This document shows positions 5,248-11,322 of a stretch of 11,322 nucleotides of DNA, piece after piece. A program made the translations under genes and the position numbers. Below the pieces are notes generated by a model. The model saw nothing but the letters and a program-made list of their open reading frames with translations. It made no database searches and was not told the DNA's origin. Source of the stretch: Massilia sp. UBA2604 (lineage in GTDB: Bacteria; Pseudomonadota; Gammaproteobacteria; Burkholderiales; Burkholderiaceae_D); assembly GCA_002339265.1 (NCBI GenBank), contig DDKG01000127.1:1-11322 (forward strand). Direction: 5' to 3'. How positions within the stretch are numbered: the first letter of the stretch is position 1; each line of letters opens with the position of its first letter.

Positions 5248-6210
5248 ATGAGCTATACGCCACGCTGGCAGTCGATCGCCGCGATCCTGGGCGCCGCACT
5301 GGCCCTGAGTGCGTGCGGCGATGGCGAAAGCGACAGTCCGGCGGCCCAGGTCGATGGCGGCACGGCGGTCACGCCAAGCCCGGCTGCGCCCGCGCCGGCC
5401 CCGGCCGCGGACGCCCCCACCCCGACCGGCAATATCGCCCTCGATGGCCGCAACTGGATCAATTACCGGCGCGCCCAGATCGGCGTGCCGACAGTCACCC
5501 AGAACGCGCAGATCGACAATGCCGCGCTCGGGCATTCCGAATACCTGCGCATCAACAACCTGATGAGCCACGACCAGGAGCCGGGCCGCCAGGGCTTTAC
5601 CGGCGCCAAGCTGGAAGACCGCCTGAACGCGGCCGGCTATACGCTGGACCGGGCGCGCGGTTTTGCCTATGGTGAAGTGATCTCCGGCAGTAGCAACGGC
5701 TCGGGTGTCTTCATGTCCGAAGAACTGATCACGGCGATCTATCACCGCTTCGTGATCTTCGAACCGATGTTCCGCGAACTCGGCACCGGCGCCGCCAGCA
5801 CCGGCAGCTACCATTATTTCACCGCCGATTTCACGAGCCGCAATGGCTATGGCCCCGGCATCGCACGCGGTTCGATCGTCACTTGGCCCTTCAACGGCCA
5901 GACCGGCGTGGCGCCCAACTTCTTCAGCGATACCGAAGAACCGGACCCGGTCGATGACCGCAACGAGGTGGGATATCCGATCAGCGTGCACACCAATCTC
6001 GATTCGGCGCTGGCGGTCGGCAGCTTCACGGTGCGCCCGCGCGGTGGGGCCAACCTGCAGGTGCTGCGCATCGATCCGCTCGGGGAGCGGACCGCGGCCT
6101 CCATCATCCCCCTGCTTCCGCTGCGCGCGGCCACGACCTACGAGGTCAATTTCACCGGTACGGTCAATGGCGCGGCGGTTGCGCGCGCCTGGTCGTTCAC
6201 GACGCGGTGA
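5248..6210 (+). CDS. CAP-domain (SCP/PR1-like) lipoprotein with C-terminal Ig-like domain
   Basis: The protein is 320 residues. The N-terminal signal ends in a lipobox, LSAC, with Cys23 as lipidation site. Gly at +2 fits outer-membrane or surface delivery. An Ala/Pro-rich linker (about 31-60) leads to a CAP domain (about 64-200). Its usual cavity residues can be proposed: His96 in ALGHSEYL and His108 in NNLMSHDQ, Glu143 in YGEVISG, and His166 in IYHRFVIFEP. Residues about 243-320 (ending TTYEVNFTGTVNG...WSFTTR) resemble a bacterial Ig-like beta-sandwich of the Big_5/SbsA type. Bacterial CAP proteins have few known functions, so no activity is claimed. The start is set by a good AGGAG site. 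Its stop overlaps the next gene's GTG by 4 nt, implying coupled translation. Confidence 0.88.
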   Translation: MSYTPRWQSIAAILGAALALSACGDGESDSPAAQVDGGTAVTPSPAAPAPAPAADAPTPTGNIALDGRNWINYRRAQIGVPTVTQNAQIDNAALGHSEYLRINNLMSHDQEPGRQGFTGAKLEDRLNAAGYTLDRARGFAYGEVISGSSNGSGVFMSEELITAIYHRFVIFEPMFRELGTGAASTGSYHYFTADFTSRNGYGPGIARGSIVTWPFNGQTGVAPNFFSDTEEPDPVDDRNEVGYPISVHTNLDSALAVGSFTVRPRGGANLQVLRIDPLGERTAASIIPLLPLRAATTYEVNFTGTVNGAAVARAWSFTTR

Positions 6211-6800
6211 GCGGCGCAGCGGTGGCGCCCGCAGCGCCGGCCATCGACTTCGCGGCCGGCCTGGAACGGGTGATGGACGACCGCGCGCTGTTCCTGCGCG
6301 TGCTGGGACGCTTCGCCGGCGACTACCGCGACCTGGCGGCGCGCCTGCATGCGGCGCTGGATGCCGGCGACAGCGAGCTGGCCCACCGCATCGCCCACAC
6401 GCTCAAGGGCGCGGCCGGGATGATCGAGGCGAAGCGCCTGCGCCAGCTGGCGCTGGACGTCGAACTGGCAATGCGGGCCGGCCACGCGGCGCCGCTGGCG
6501 CTGATCGCGGCCCTGGACGAGGAACTGGCGCGGGTGCTGGAGGAAGTCGACGCGCTGCTGGCCACGCCGGAAACGCCGGCGCCTGCGCCGGCAATCCCGC
6601 CCTCAGCCCGGGACGACCTGGCGCGCCTGCGCGACATGCTCGACATCGGTGACGGCCGCGCGCCGGACCTGGCCGCGCAGCTGCGTCCGCGTCTGCTGGC
6701 GAGCATGGGAAGCGAAAAAGTGGCCGCATTCGACGCGGCGATCAGGCGCTTCGATTTCGAGAACGCGCTGACGCTGCTGGAGCAGGCCGCGCGGCGCTAA
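6207..6800 (+). CDS. Orphan histidine phosphotransfer (Hpt) domain protein
   Basis: The protein is 197 residues with no signal or membrane segment. The N-terminal helical domain (about 12-115) has the Hpt signature AHRIAHTLKGAAGMI with the phosphorylatable His64. Hpt domains relay phosphate between receiver domains in multistep phosphorelays. A Pro/Ala linker (about 122-132) leads to a second helical piece (about 134-195), DLARLRDMLDIGDG...FDFENALTLLEQ. This resembles the tail that follows Hpt domains in hybrid histidine kinases of Burkholderiales and has no histidine of its own. No kinase or receiver gene is adjacent. The start is GTG in a GTGA overlap with the CAP lipoprotein stop. An alternative view is that this is the detached C-terminus of a former hybrid kinase. 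Confidence 0.87.
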   Translation: MSGAAVAPAAPAIDFAAGLERVMDDRALFLRVLGRFAGDYRDLAARLHAALDAGDSELAHRIAHTLKGAAGMIEAKRLRQLALDVELAMRAGHAAPLALIAALDEELARVLEEVDALLATPETPAPAPAIPPSARDDLARLRDMLDIGDGRAPDLAAQLRPRLLASMGSEKVAAFDAAIRRFDFENALTLLEQAARR

Positions 6801-6828
6801 CACGTCATTCCCGCGCAGGCGGGAATCC
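6801..6828 (+). repeat. REP-like hairpin repeat, copy 3
   Basis: ATTCCCGC (6807-6814) and GCGGGAAT (6819-6826) form an 8-bp stem with a GCAG loop, preceded by CACGTC and followed by CC. It begins immediately after the Hpt stop codon and may form the 3' end of that transcript. A 10-bp palindrome, CTCACGTGAG, follows at 6848-6857. Confidence 0.85.
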
Positions 6829-6865
6829 AATTTCGCTCGCGAGGTCACTCACGTGAGACCACACT

Positions 6866-7060
6866 TCAGCGTGTGAACTCGGCTTCTTCGTCGAAGGAGT
6901 CGGCGCACGACTTGCCGCAAAAGCGCCGCACGCTGTCGAGCGGCTTTTCGCAGTACCAGCACGAGCCCTTGGCCGGAAGACTGGCGCGGGTCGGCATGCT
7001 GCCTGTGGAGGCCTCGGCGGGCAGCCCACTGTCCGGAAGACTCTCGTGTGTCGTTTCCAA
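6866..7060 (-). CDS. Small Cys4 zinc-finger-like protein
   Basis: The product is 64 residues. A variable N-terminus precedes the finger C34-x2-C37-x10-C48-x3-C52 with the context CWYCEKPLDSVRRFCGKSCA and an acidic tail, DSFDEEAEF. This pattern is like the short DUF2116-type zinc ribbons (CxxC...RRFCxxxC), so zinc binding is expected but the role is unknown. The start is TTG at 7058-7060. It is supported by an AGGGGGTG Shine-Dalgarno on the minus strand (7065-7072) six nt upstream of the codon, counting from AGGGGG. CACAC/GTGTG at 6860-6875 makes a small hairpin over the stop codon. It is the last gene of the minus-strand block, 278 nt after the DUF1439 lipoprotein, so it probably has its own promoter. 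Confidence 0.7.
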   Translation of the reverse strand: METTHESLPDSGLPAEASTGSMPTRASLPAKGSCWYCEKPLDSVRRFCGKSCADSFDEEAEFTR

Positions 7061-7338
7061 GATCCACCCCCTGATACGGCAGCCTTTAGTCAGAGAAAGA
7101 TTACTTCAGCGGAACTCCGTGCGCATGAGAAAGCGCAAGCCGGACCGCGACAGGCGAACCCATCACGACTTTCGTTGCGTATCAGTGTGCGCCCAATGCC
7201 AGGCGGGTGCAATCCCCTGCCGGGTTCCCGGGGTCGATTTGACATGCGTGCAACGTTTGTCGCTGCACGAGCCACAATGCACCGCCAAAAATCGTAGTGT
7301 AAAGCCAACTGTCGGCGTGCACCGTTGTGCGCGTCCGC

Positions 7339-7920
7339 TTATTTTGCCGGCTCGAGCGTCACGACCAGGCCGGTGCCCGTGGTCTGGATCCGCGTGGGAA
7401 CGAATTGCACGCCCGCATAGCGCAGGTCTTTCTGCTCGAAGGTGTACACCGGCATGTCGCGCGCGACGGTGTCGATCAGGCCGTTGGCGACGCGGGTCAG
7501 GTGGCGCTCGGCCTCCGGGTTGCCGAGCTGCAGGCGGTCGACGCGCGGCTCGGCCATCATGACGGCGGCGCGGCCCGGATCGACGTACAGGCGACCCGAG
7601 AAGGCGATATTGCCGGTCCAGGCGCGCGCGAACGGTGGTGCGACCGAGGCTTCGACGGCCAGGGCAACCCGGTCGTCCTCAGGCTGGATCGCCAGTTGCG
7701 GACGGGTGAGCTGGACGTCGAACAGTTCCAGCAGGCGCTCGTTGACGGGGAAGCGTTTGTCCAGGCCGGCCTGCAGCTTGTGCAGGGGGAGTTCGACCTG
7801 GCGTGGGCCGATCAGGCTGGAGCAGGAGGCCAGCAGGCTGGCGCCGACCGCGATGGCGGCCAGCCTGGCAACCATGCGGCGCATCGGTGTCGAGGAATGA
7901 GGTGGCGTGTATTTATCCAT
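7339..7920 (-). CDS. DUF1439 (YceB-like) lipoprotein
   Basis: The protein is 193 residues. A basic N-terminus and hydrophobic stretch end in a lipobox, LLASC, with Cys33 as lipidation site and Ser at +2, which favours the outer membrane. The mature part, with VELPLHKLQAGLDKRFPV near its start and the LTRVANGLIDTVARDMPVYTF segment, matches the DUF1439 family, typified by E. coli YceB. These have a TULIP-like lipid-binding fold of unclear function. The ATG at 7920 gives a somewhat long signal. Met13 (7884) would give a more standard 20-residue one, but neither start has a strong ribosome-binding site. It lies 41 nt behind mnmE on the same strand and may be read from it. Confidence 0.85.
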   Translation of the reverse strand: MDKYTPPHSSTPMRRMVARLAAIAVGASLLASCSSLIGPRQVELPLHKLQAGLDKRFPVNERLLELFDVQLTRPQLAIQPEDDRVALAVEASVAPPFARAWTGNIAFSGRLYVDPGRAAVMMAEPRVDRLQLGNPEAERHLTRVANGLIDTVARDMPVYTFEQKDLRYAGVQFVPTRIQTTGTGLVVTLEPAK

Positions 7921-7961
7921 ATTCCAAGCCTAGCACGAGGCGGCCTGATGCTTGTTGATCG

Positions 7962-9341
7962 TTACTTGCCGATACAGAAGCGGCTGAAGATCACGCCCAG
8001 CAAATCATCCGGCGTAAATTGACCTGTAATGCTCGACAGCCGATCCTGGGCCAACCTCAGCTCCTCGGCGAACAGGTCAAGCGACTGATCATCCTGCATC
8101 GCATGCTGGCGCGCCAGTTCCAGGTGCTCGCGTGCGGCGCGCAGCGCGATCAGATGACGCTCGCGCGCCAGATACAACGATTCGCCGGTCTGCTGCCACC
8201 CGGCGATGCGCAGCAGCTCGGCGCGCAGCAGGTCGATGCCGAGTTTTTCGTGCGCCGACAGGTAAAGATGAACCGCGTCCGAACTCTCGTCCTTCGACGA
8301 CTTGTGGCCCGACAGGTCGATCTTGTTCCAGATGCGCACCACCGGTACGTTTGGCGGGAAGGCCGCGACGATCGCTTCGTCGGCGGCGCTCGGGCCCAGG
8401 TTGGCGTCCAGCAGGTGCAGGATCACGTCGGCCTTGCCGACCTCGCCCCAGGTGCGCTCGATGCCGATGCGCTCGACCACGTCGATCTCATCACTCACCG
8501 CGCGGATGCCGGCGGTGTCGATGATGTTGAGCGGGATGCCCTCGATCTGGATCGTCTCGCTCACCTTGTCGCGCGTGGTGCCGGCGATCGGCGTCACGAT
8601 CGCCACCTCGGCCCCGGCCAGCGCGTTCAACAATGAGGACTTGCCAACATTGGGCTGCCCGACCAGCACCACGTTCAGCCCTTCGCGCAACAGCGCGCCC
8701 TGCGCCGCCTGGCGGAACACGTTTTCCAGCGATTCGATGATGCCGGCCAGCTGGCCGCGCGCGTTCGACTTTTCCAGGAAGTCGATTTCTTCTTCCGGGA
8801 AGTCGAGCGTGGCCTCGACCAGCATGCGCAAATTTGTCGTGCCGTCGACCAGCTTGTGCACCACTTGCGAGAAGGCGCCCGACAGCGATTGCGAGGCCGA
8901 CTTGGCGGCGGCCTCGGTGGACGCGTCGATCAGGTCGGCCACCGCCTCGGCCTGGGCCAGGTCGAGTTTATCGTTCAGGAAGGCGCGGCGCGTGAACTCG
9001 CCCGGTTCGGCCAGGCGCAGGCCGGATGCCGCGCCGGCTTCCAGCACCCGCGCCAGCAGCATCTGCAGCACTACCGGGCCGCCATGACCCTGCAGCTCGA
9101 GCACGTCCTCGCCCGTGTACGAATGCGGCCCCTTGAAGTACAGGGCCAGGCCTTCGTCGATGATGCCGCCGCCCGCATCCTTGAACGGGATGTAAGTCGC
9201 GTGGCGCGGCGCCAGGGTCACTCCCGGGAACAGGGCGTCGATGAGGAAGGTGAGCGATTTGCCGGAGGCGCGCACGACGCCGATGCCGCCGCGGCCCGGG
9301 GCGGTGGCGATGGCGGCGATGGGTGATGTGTCGAGTTTCAT
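7962..9341 (-). CDS. mnmE: tRNA uridine-5-carboxymethylaminomethyl(34) synthesis GTPase MnmE
   Basis: The product is 459 residues, close to the E. coli length. With MnmG it makes the cmnm5 modification of the wobble uridine in several tRNAs. Residues 1-120 are the folate-binding N-terminal domain. The G domain has the P-loop GQPNVGKS (228-235), the switch GTTRD (254-258), DTAG (275-278) and NKID (339-342). The helical domain ends in the obligate FCIGK C-terminus with Cys456. All essential residues are intact. The open frame extends to 9431, but that extension translates the repeat sequence. The ATG at 9341 gives [21 protein letters not shown], the family's usual beginning. No strong Shine-Dalgarno is seen. 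It lies downstream of yidC, the usual arrangement near the replication origin. Confidence 0.97.
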   Translation of the reverse strand: MKLDTSPIAAIATAPGRGGIGVVRASGKSLTFLIDALFPGVTLAPRHATYIPFKDAGGGIIDEGLALYFKGPHSYTGEDVLELQGHGGPVVLQMLLARVLEAGAASGLRLAEPGEFTRRAFLNDKLDLAQAEAVADLIDASTEAAAKSASQSLSGAFSQVVHKLVDGTTNLRMLVEATLDFPEEEIDFLEKSNARGQLAGIIESLENVFRQAAQGALLREGLNVVLVGQPNVGKSSLLNALAGAEVAIVTPIAGTTRDKVSETIQIEGIPLNIIDTAGIRAVSDEIDVVERIGIERTWGEVGKADVILHLLDANLGPSAADEAIVAAFPPNVPVVRIWNKIDLSGHKSSKDESSDAVHLYLSAHEKLGIDLLRAELLRIAGWQQTGESLYLARERHLIALRAAREHLELARQHAMQDDQSLDLFAEELRLAQDRLSSITGQFTPDDLLGVIFSRFCIGK

Positions 9342-9391
9342 GGGGCGATTGTAAGGGATACGTGGTGTTGGCGGGCGGTGTGGGTGGGCGG

Positions 9392-9428
9392 GGGAACTTG
9401 GGTCCCCGCCTTCGCGGGGACGACGTGC
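9392..9428 (-). repeat. REP-like hairpin repeat, copy 4
   Basis: Read on the minus strand it has the stem GTCCCCGC/GCGGGGAC with a GAAG loop, preceded by GCACGTC-like flank and followed by CCAAGTTCCC. It is the inverted partner of copy 5; the two match at 33 of 37 positions. Confidence 0.87.
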
Positions 9429-9471
9429 CAAGGCAGCGGATCGCGATCAGCGCTCGTGGCCCGCACCCTTC

Positions 9472-9508
9472 GCACGTCATTCCCGCGAAGGCGGGAATCC
9501 AAGTTCCC
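9472..9508 (+). repeat. REP-like hairpin repeat, copy 5
   Basis: GCACGTC flank, stem ATTCCCGC (9479-9486) / GCGGGAAT (9491-9498) with a GAAG loop, then CCAAGTTCCC. With copy 4 it forms an inverted pair separated by 43 nt between yidC and mnmE. Confidence 0.87.
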
Positions 9509-9541
9509 GTGCAGACCACATCGCTCGCATCGACCATAAAC

Positions 9542-9567
9542 AAAAAACCCGCGCACAAGGCGCGGGC
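9542..9567 (-). terminator. Rho-independent terminator of yidC
   Basis: CCCGCGC (9548-9554) and GCGCGGG (9560-9566) form a 7-bp GC stem with a 5-nt loop. On the minus strand six T residues follow (9542-9547). It begins about 20 nt after the yidC stop. A four-T run on the other side makes weaker plus-strand termination possible. Confidence 0.88.
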
Positions 9568-9587
9568 TTTTCACGAGAAGCGCGGAA

Positions 9588-11270
9588 TTACTTGGCCGCG
9601 CCGCTCTCGAACTTGCGGGTGATGACCCACTGCTGGGCGATCGACAGGATGTTGTTGACCACCCAGTACAGCACCAGGCCGGACGGGAAGAAGAAGAACA
9701 CCACCGAGAACGCGATCGGCATGAACAGCATCATCTTGGCCTGCACCGGATCGGTCGGCTGCGGGTTCAGCTTGGTCGTGATGTACATCGACACCGCGTA
9801 GATCACCGGCAGGATGTAATACGGGTCGGGCTGGGTCAGATCCTGGATCCACAGGATCCATGGCGCGCCGCGCATCTCGACCGATGCCTGCAGCACCCAG
9901 TACAGGGCGAAGAACACCGGCATCTGCACCAGGATCGGCAGGCAGCCGCCCAGCGGGTTGATCTTCTCGGTCTTGTACAGCTCCATGGTGGCCTGCTGCA
10001 TCTTGGCCGGATCGCTCTTGTAGCGTTCGCGGATCGCCTGCATCTTCGGCGTCACGACGCGCATCTTGGCCATGCTGCGGTAGCCGGCCGCCGACAGCGG
10101 GAAGAACGCCAGCTTGATCAGGATGGTCAGGGCGACGATGGTCCAGCCCCAGTTGCCCAGCATCGAGTGCAGCTGGGTCATCACCCAGAAGATCGGCTTG
10201 GCGATCACGGTCAGCATGCCGTAGTCCTTCACCAGCTCCAGGCCCGGGGTGATGGTTTCCAGGATCTGCTCGTCCTGCGGACCCGAATACAGGCGGGTGT
10301 CGGTCGACACGGTCGCGCCGGGCGCCACGGTGCCCAGCGATTGCACGGTGCCGATCGCATACAGGTTGTTGGCGATCTTCTTGGTGAAGATGTCGCGCGG
10401 CGCCTTGTCGGCCGGGATGAAGGCCGAGACGAAGAAGTGCTGCGAGATCGCGACCCAGCCGTTGTCGGCCTTGGTCGAGTGGTCCGCCTTGCCTTTTTCG
10501 ATTTCCTCGAAGGTCAACTTCTGGTACTTGTCGGCGTCGGTGTACAGGGTCGGGCCGGTGTAGCTCGGCATGAACCAGGAATCGGTGGCCGGCTTGTTGC
10601 CGTCGTGCTGCAGCTGCAGGTACAGCGATGGCTGGACCGGTGCGGCGCTGATGTTGGTGACGTCATGACGCACGCCGACCAGGTAGTCGCCCTTGCGGAA
10701 GGTCAGCGTCTTGGTCAGGCGCACGCCGCCCTGCTCGGCTTCCAGCACGACCTGCGCCTGGTTGTTGCCGCTCAGCGTGGTCTGCGCCGACTTGACGGTG
10801 AAAGGCGTGGTGTGGTTCGGCAGCACGCCGGCGGCGCTGGTGCCGATCAGGCCGGTCTGGCCCAGGTAGACGTTCGGGCCGTTCACATTGAACAGGACCT
10901 GATTCTTGGTCTTGTCGAAGTGATCCGGATAGTGCAGCAGCTCGAGGCGCTTGATGACACCGCCGACCGAGTCGATGTCGACTTTCACCACGTCGGTGGT
11001 GACGGTGACGATCTGGCTGACTGGCGCGGCCGGCGCGGCGGGAGCACCGGGCACGGCGGTAGCCGCGGCCGCTGGCGTGCCCGGCACGGCGGCGCTGCCC
11101 GGCTGCGCGGCAGCCGGCACGTCCGACGGTTTATTCTGCTGAGCGACTTGCGCCGGTGGTTGCGCCGAGAACAGCGACTGCTTGCCGTTAGCCACCATCC
11201 AATTGTTCCAGAGAACAATCAGGGAGATGGCGAACACGATCCACAGGACAGTACGTTTATTGAATTCCAT
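9588..11270 (-). CDS. yidC: Membrane protein insertase YidC
   Basis: The product is 560 residues. It inserts and folds inner-membrane proteins, alone or with SecYEG. TM1 spans about residues 6-23. An Ala/Pro/Gln-rich linker (36-84) precedes the large periplasmic P1 domain (about 86-340). The conserved core has further membrane helices at about 350-370, 375-395, 440-462, 486-500 and 515-545. Arg404 in MAKMR is the groove arginine equivalent to E. coli Arg366, and NPLGGCLPILVQMPVFFALY is the family signature. The open frame begins at 11300, but MEFNKRTVLW at 11270 is the standard betaproteobacterial start, giving normal length. No clear Shine-Dalgarno precedes it, so coupling to the upstream yidD is plausible. 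It ends in its own terminator. Confidence 0.97.
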   Translation of the reverse strand: MEFNKRTVLWIVFAISLIVLWNNWMVANGKQSLFSAQPPAQVAQQNKPSDVPAAAQPGSAAVPGTPAAAATAVPGAPAAPAAPVSQIVTVTTDVVKVDIDSVGGVIKRLELLHYPDHFDKTKNQVLFNVNGPNVYLGQTGLIGTSAAGVLPNHTTPFTVKSAQTTLSGNNQAQVVLEAEQGGVRLTKTLTFRKGDYLVGVRHDVTNISAAPVQPSLYLQLQHDGNKPATDSWFMPSYTGPTLYTDADKYQKLTFEEIEKGKADHSTKADNGWVAISQHFFVSAFIPADKAPRDIFTKKIANNLYAIGTVQSLGTVAPGATVSTDTRLYSGPQDEQILETITPGLELVKDYGMLTVIAKPIFWVMTQLHSMLGNWGWTIVALTILIKLAFFPLSAAGYRSMAKMRVVTPKMQAIRERYKSDPAKMQQATMELYKTEKINPLGGCLPILVQMPVFFALYWVLQASVEMRGAPWILWIQDLTQPDPYYILPVIYAVSMYITTKLNPQPTDPVQAKMMLFMPIAFSVVFFFFPSGLVLYWVVNNILSIAQQWVITRKFESGAAK

Positions 11271-11278
11271 TGGAGTCT

Positions 11279-11322
11279 TCAGGAGTGGTTGCAACCGCAA
11301 GCGGCTGAATGGGATTCCTTGG
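11279..11322 (-). CDS. yidD: Possible 3' end of yidD (partial)
   Basis: One minus-strand frame open to the right edge reads KESHSAACGCNHS then TGA at 11279-11281, 8 nt before the yidC start. Position fits yidD, which normally precedes yidC, and some betaproteobacterial YidD proteins end in a similar Cys/His-rich tail. Only 13 codons are visible, so identity rests mainly on synteny. Confidence 0.4.
   Translation of the reverse strand, partial: KESHSAACGCNHS

Noticed and set aside
7090..7308. 72-codon minus-strand frame in the gap between the DUF1439 lipoprotein and the zinc-finger gene
   Set aside because: No ribosome-binding site, motif or plausible composition. The gap 7073-7338 was also scanned for tRNA-like and terminator structures and nothing convincing was found; a TTGACA at 7239-7244 lacks a matching -10 box.
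9323..9622. Open frames on both strands between mnmE and yidC, with peptides such as DSRLRGNDV and [10 protein letters not shown]
   Set aside because: These peptides are translations of the dispersed hairpin repeat, a well-known source of false small genes.

Overview
The window looks like chromosomal DNA of a high-GC betaproteobacterium. Oxalobacteraceae of the Massilia/Telluria/Janthinobacterium kind fits best. That placement is an inference from codon use, protein style (for example the YidC N-terminus MEFNKRTV), the yidC-mnmE linkage and the dispersed CGTCATTCCCGCGAAGGCGGGAAT-type hairpin repeats. There is no prophage, insertion sequence, CRISPR array, tRNA or rRNA. Base composition is even across the window, so nothing marks recently acquired DNA. 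I found no clearly new multi-gene system. The interest lies in small genes, a divergent regulator, an orphan phosphotransfer protein and RNA/DNA hairpin structures.

Left block, plus strand (1-2850): the 3' end of a VanZ-like membrane protein, a thioredoxin-fold [2Fe-2S] ferredoxin, an alpha/beta hydrolase 16 nt behind it, and a penicillin-binding D-Ala-D-Ala carboxypeptidase. The carboxypeptidase has its own promoter and a hairpin-bearing leader. A strong rho-independent terminator closes the block.

Middle block (2851-6830): a two-gene operon of an aldo/keto reductase and a CsoR/FrmR-family regulator faces pssA (phosphatidylserine synthase, minus strand). Between them lie two inverted hairpin repeats plus a third 12-bp hairpin. 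To the right of pssA, on the plus strand, a CAP-domain lipoprotein overlaps by 4 nt an orphan histidine phosphotransfer (Hpt) protein, followed by another copy of the repeat.

Right block, minus strand (6866-11322): read from the right edge, a probable yidD tail, yidC (membrane insertase, ending in its own terminator), mnmE (tRNA-modifying GTPase), a YceB-like DUF1439 lipoprotein, and a 64-residue Cys4 zinc-finger protein starting at TTG. The rpmH-rnpA-yidD-yidC-mnmE string normally lies beside oriC, so the window is probably origin-proximal. No origin is visible inside it. An inverted pair of the repeat lies between yidC and mnmE. The two larger gene-poor stretches (7073-7338 and 9342-9587) are below 300 nt. 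The first shows nothing I can name. The second holds the repeat pair and the yidC terminator.

Shared themes are the cell envelope (VanZ-like protein, PBP5/6-type carboxypeptidase, PssA, YidC, two lipoproteins) and housekeeping. No genes beyond the two short operons can be tied to a common pathway from the sequence alone.
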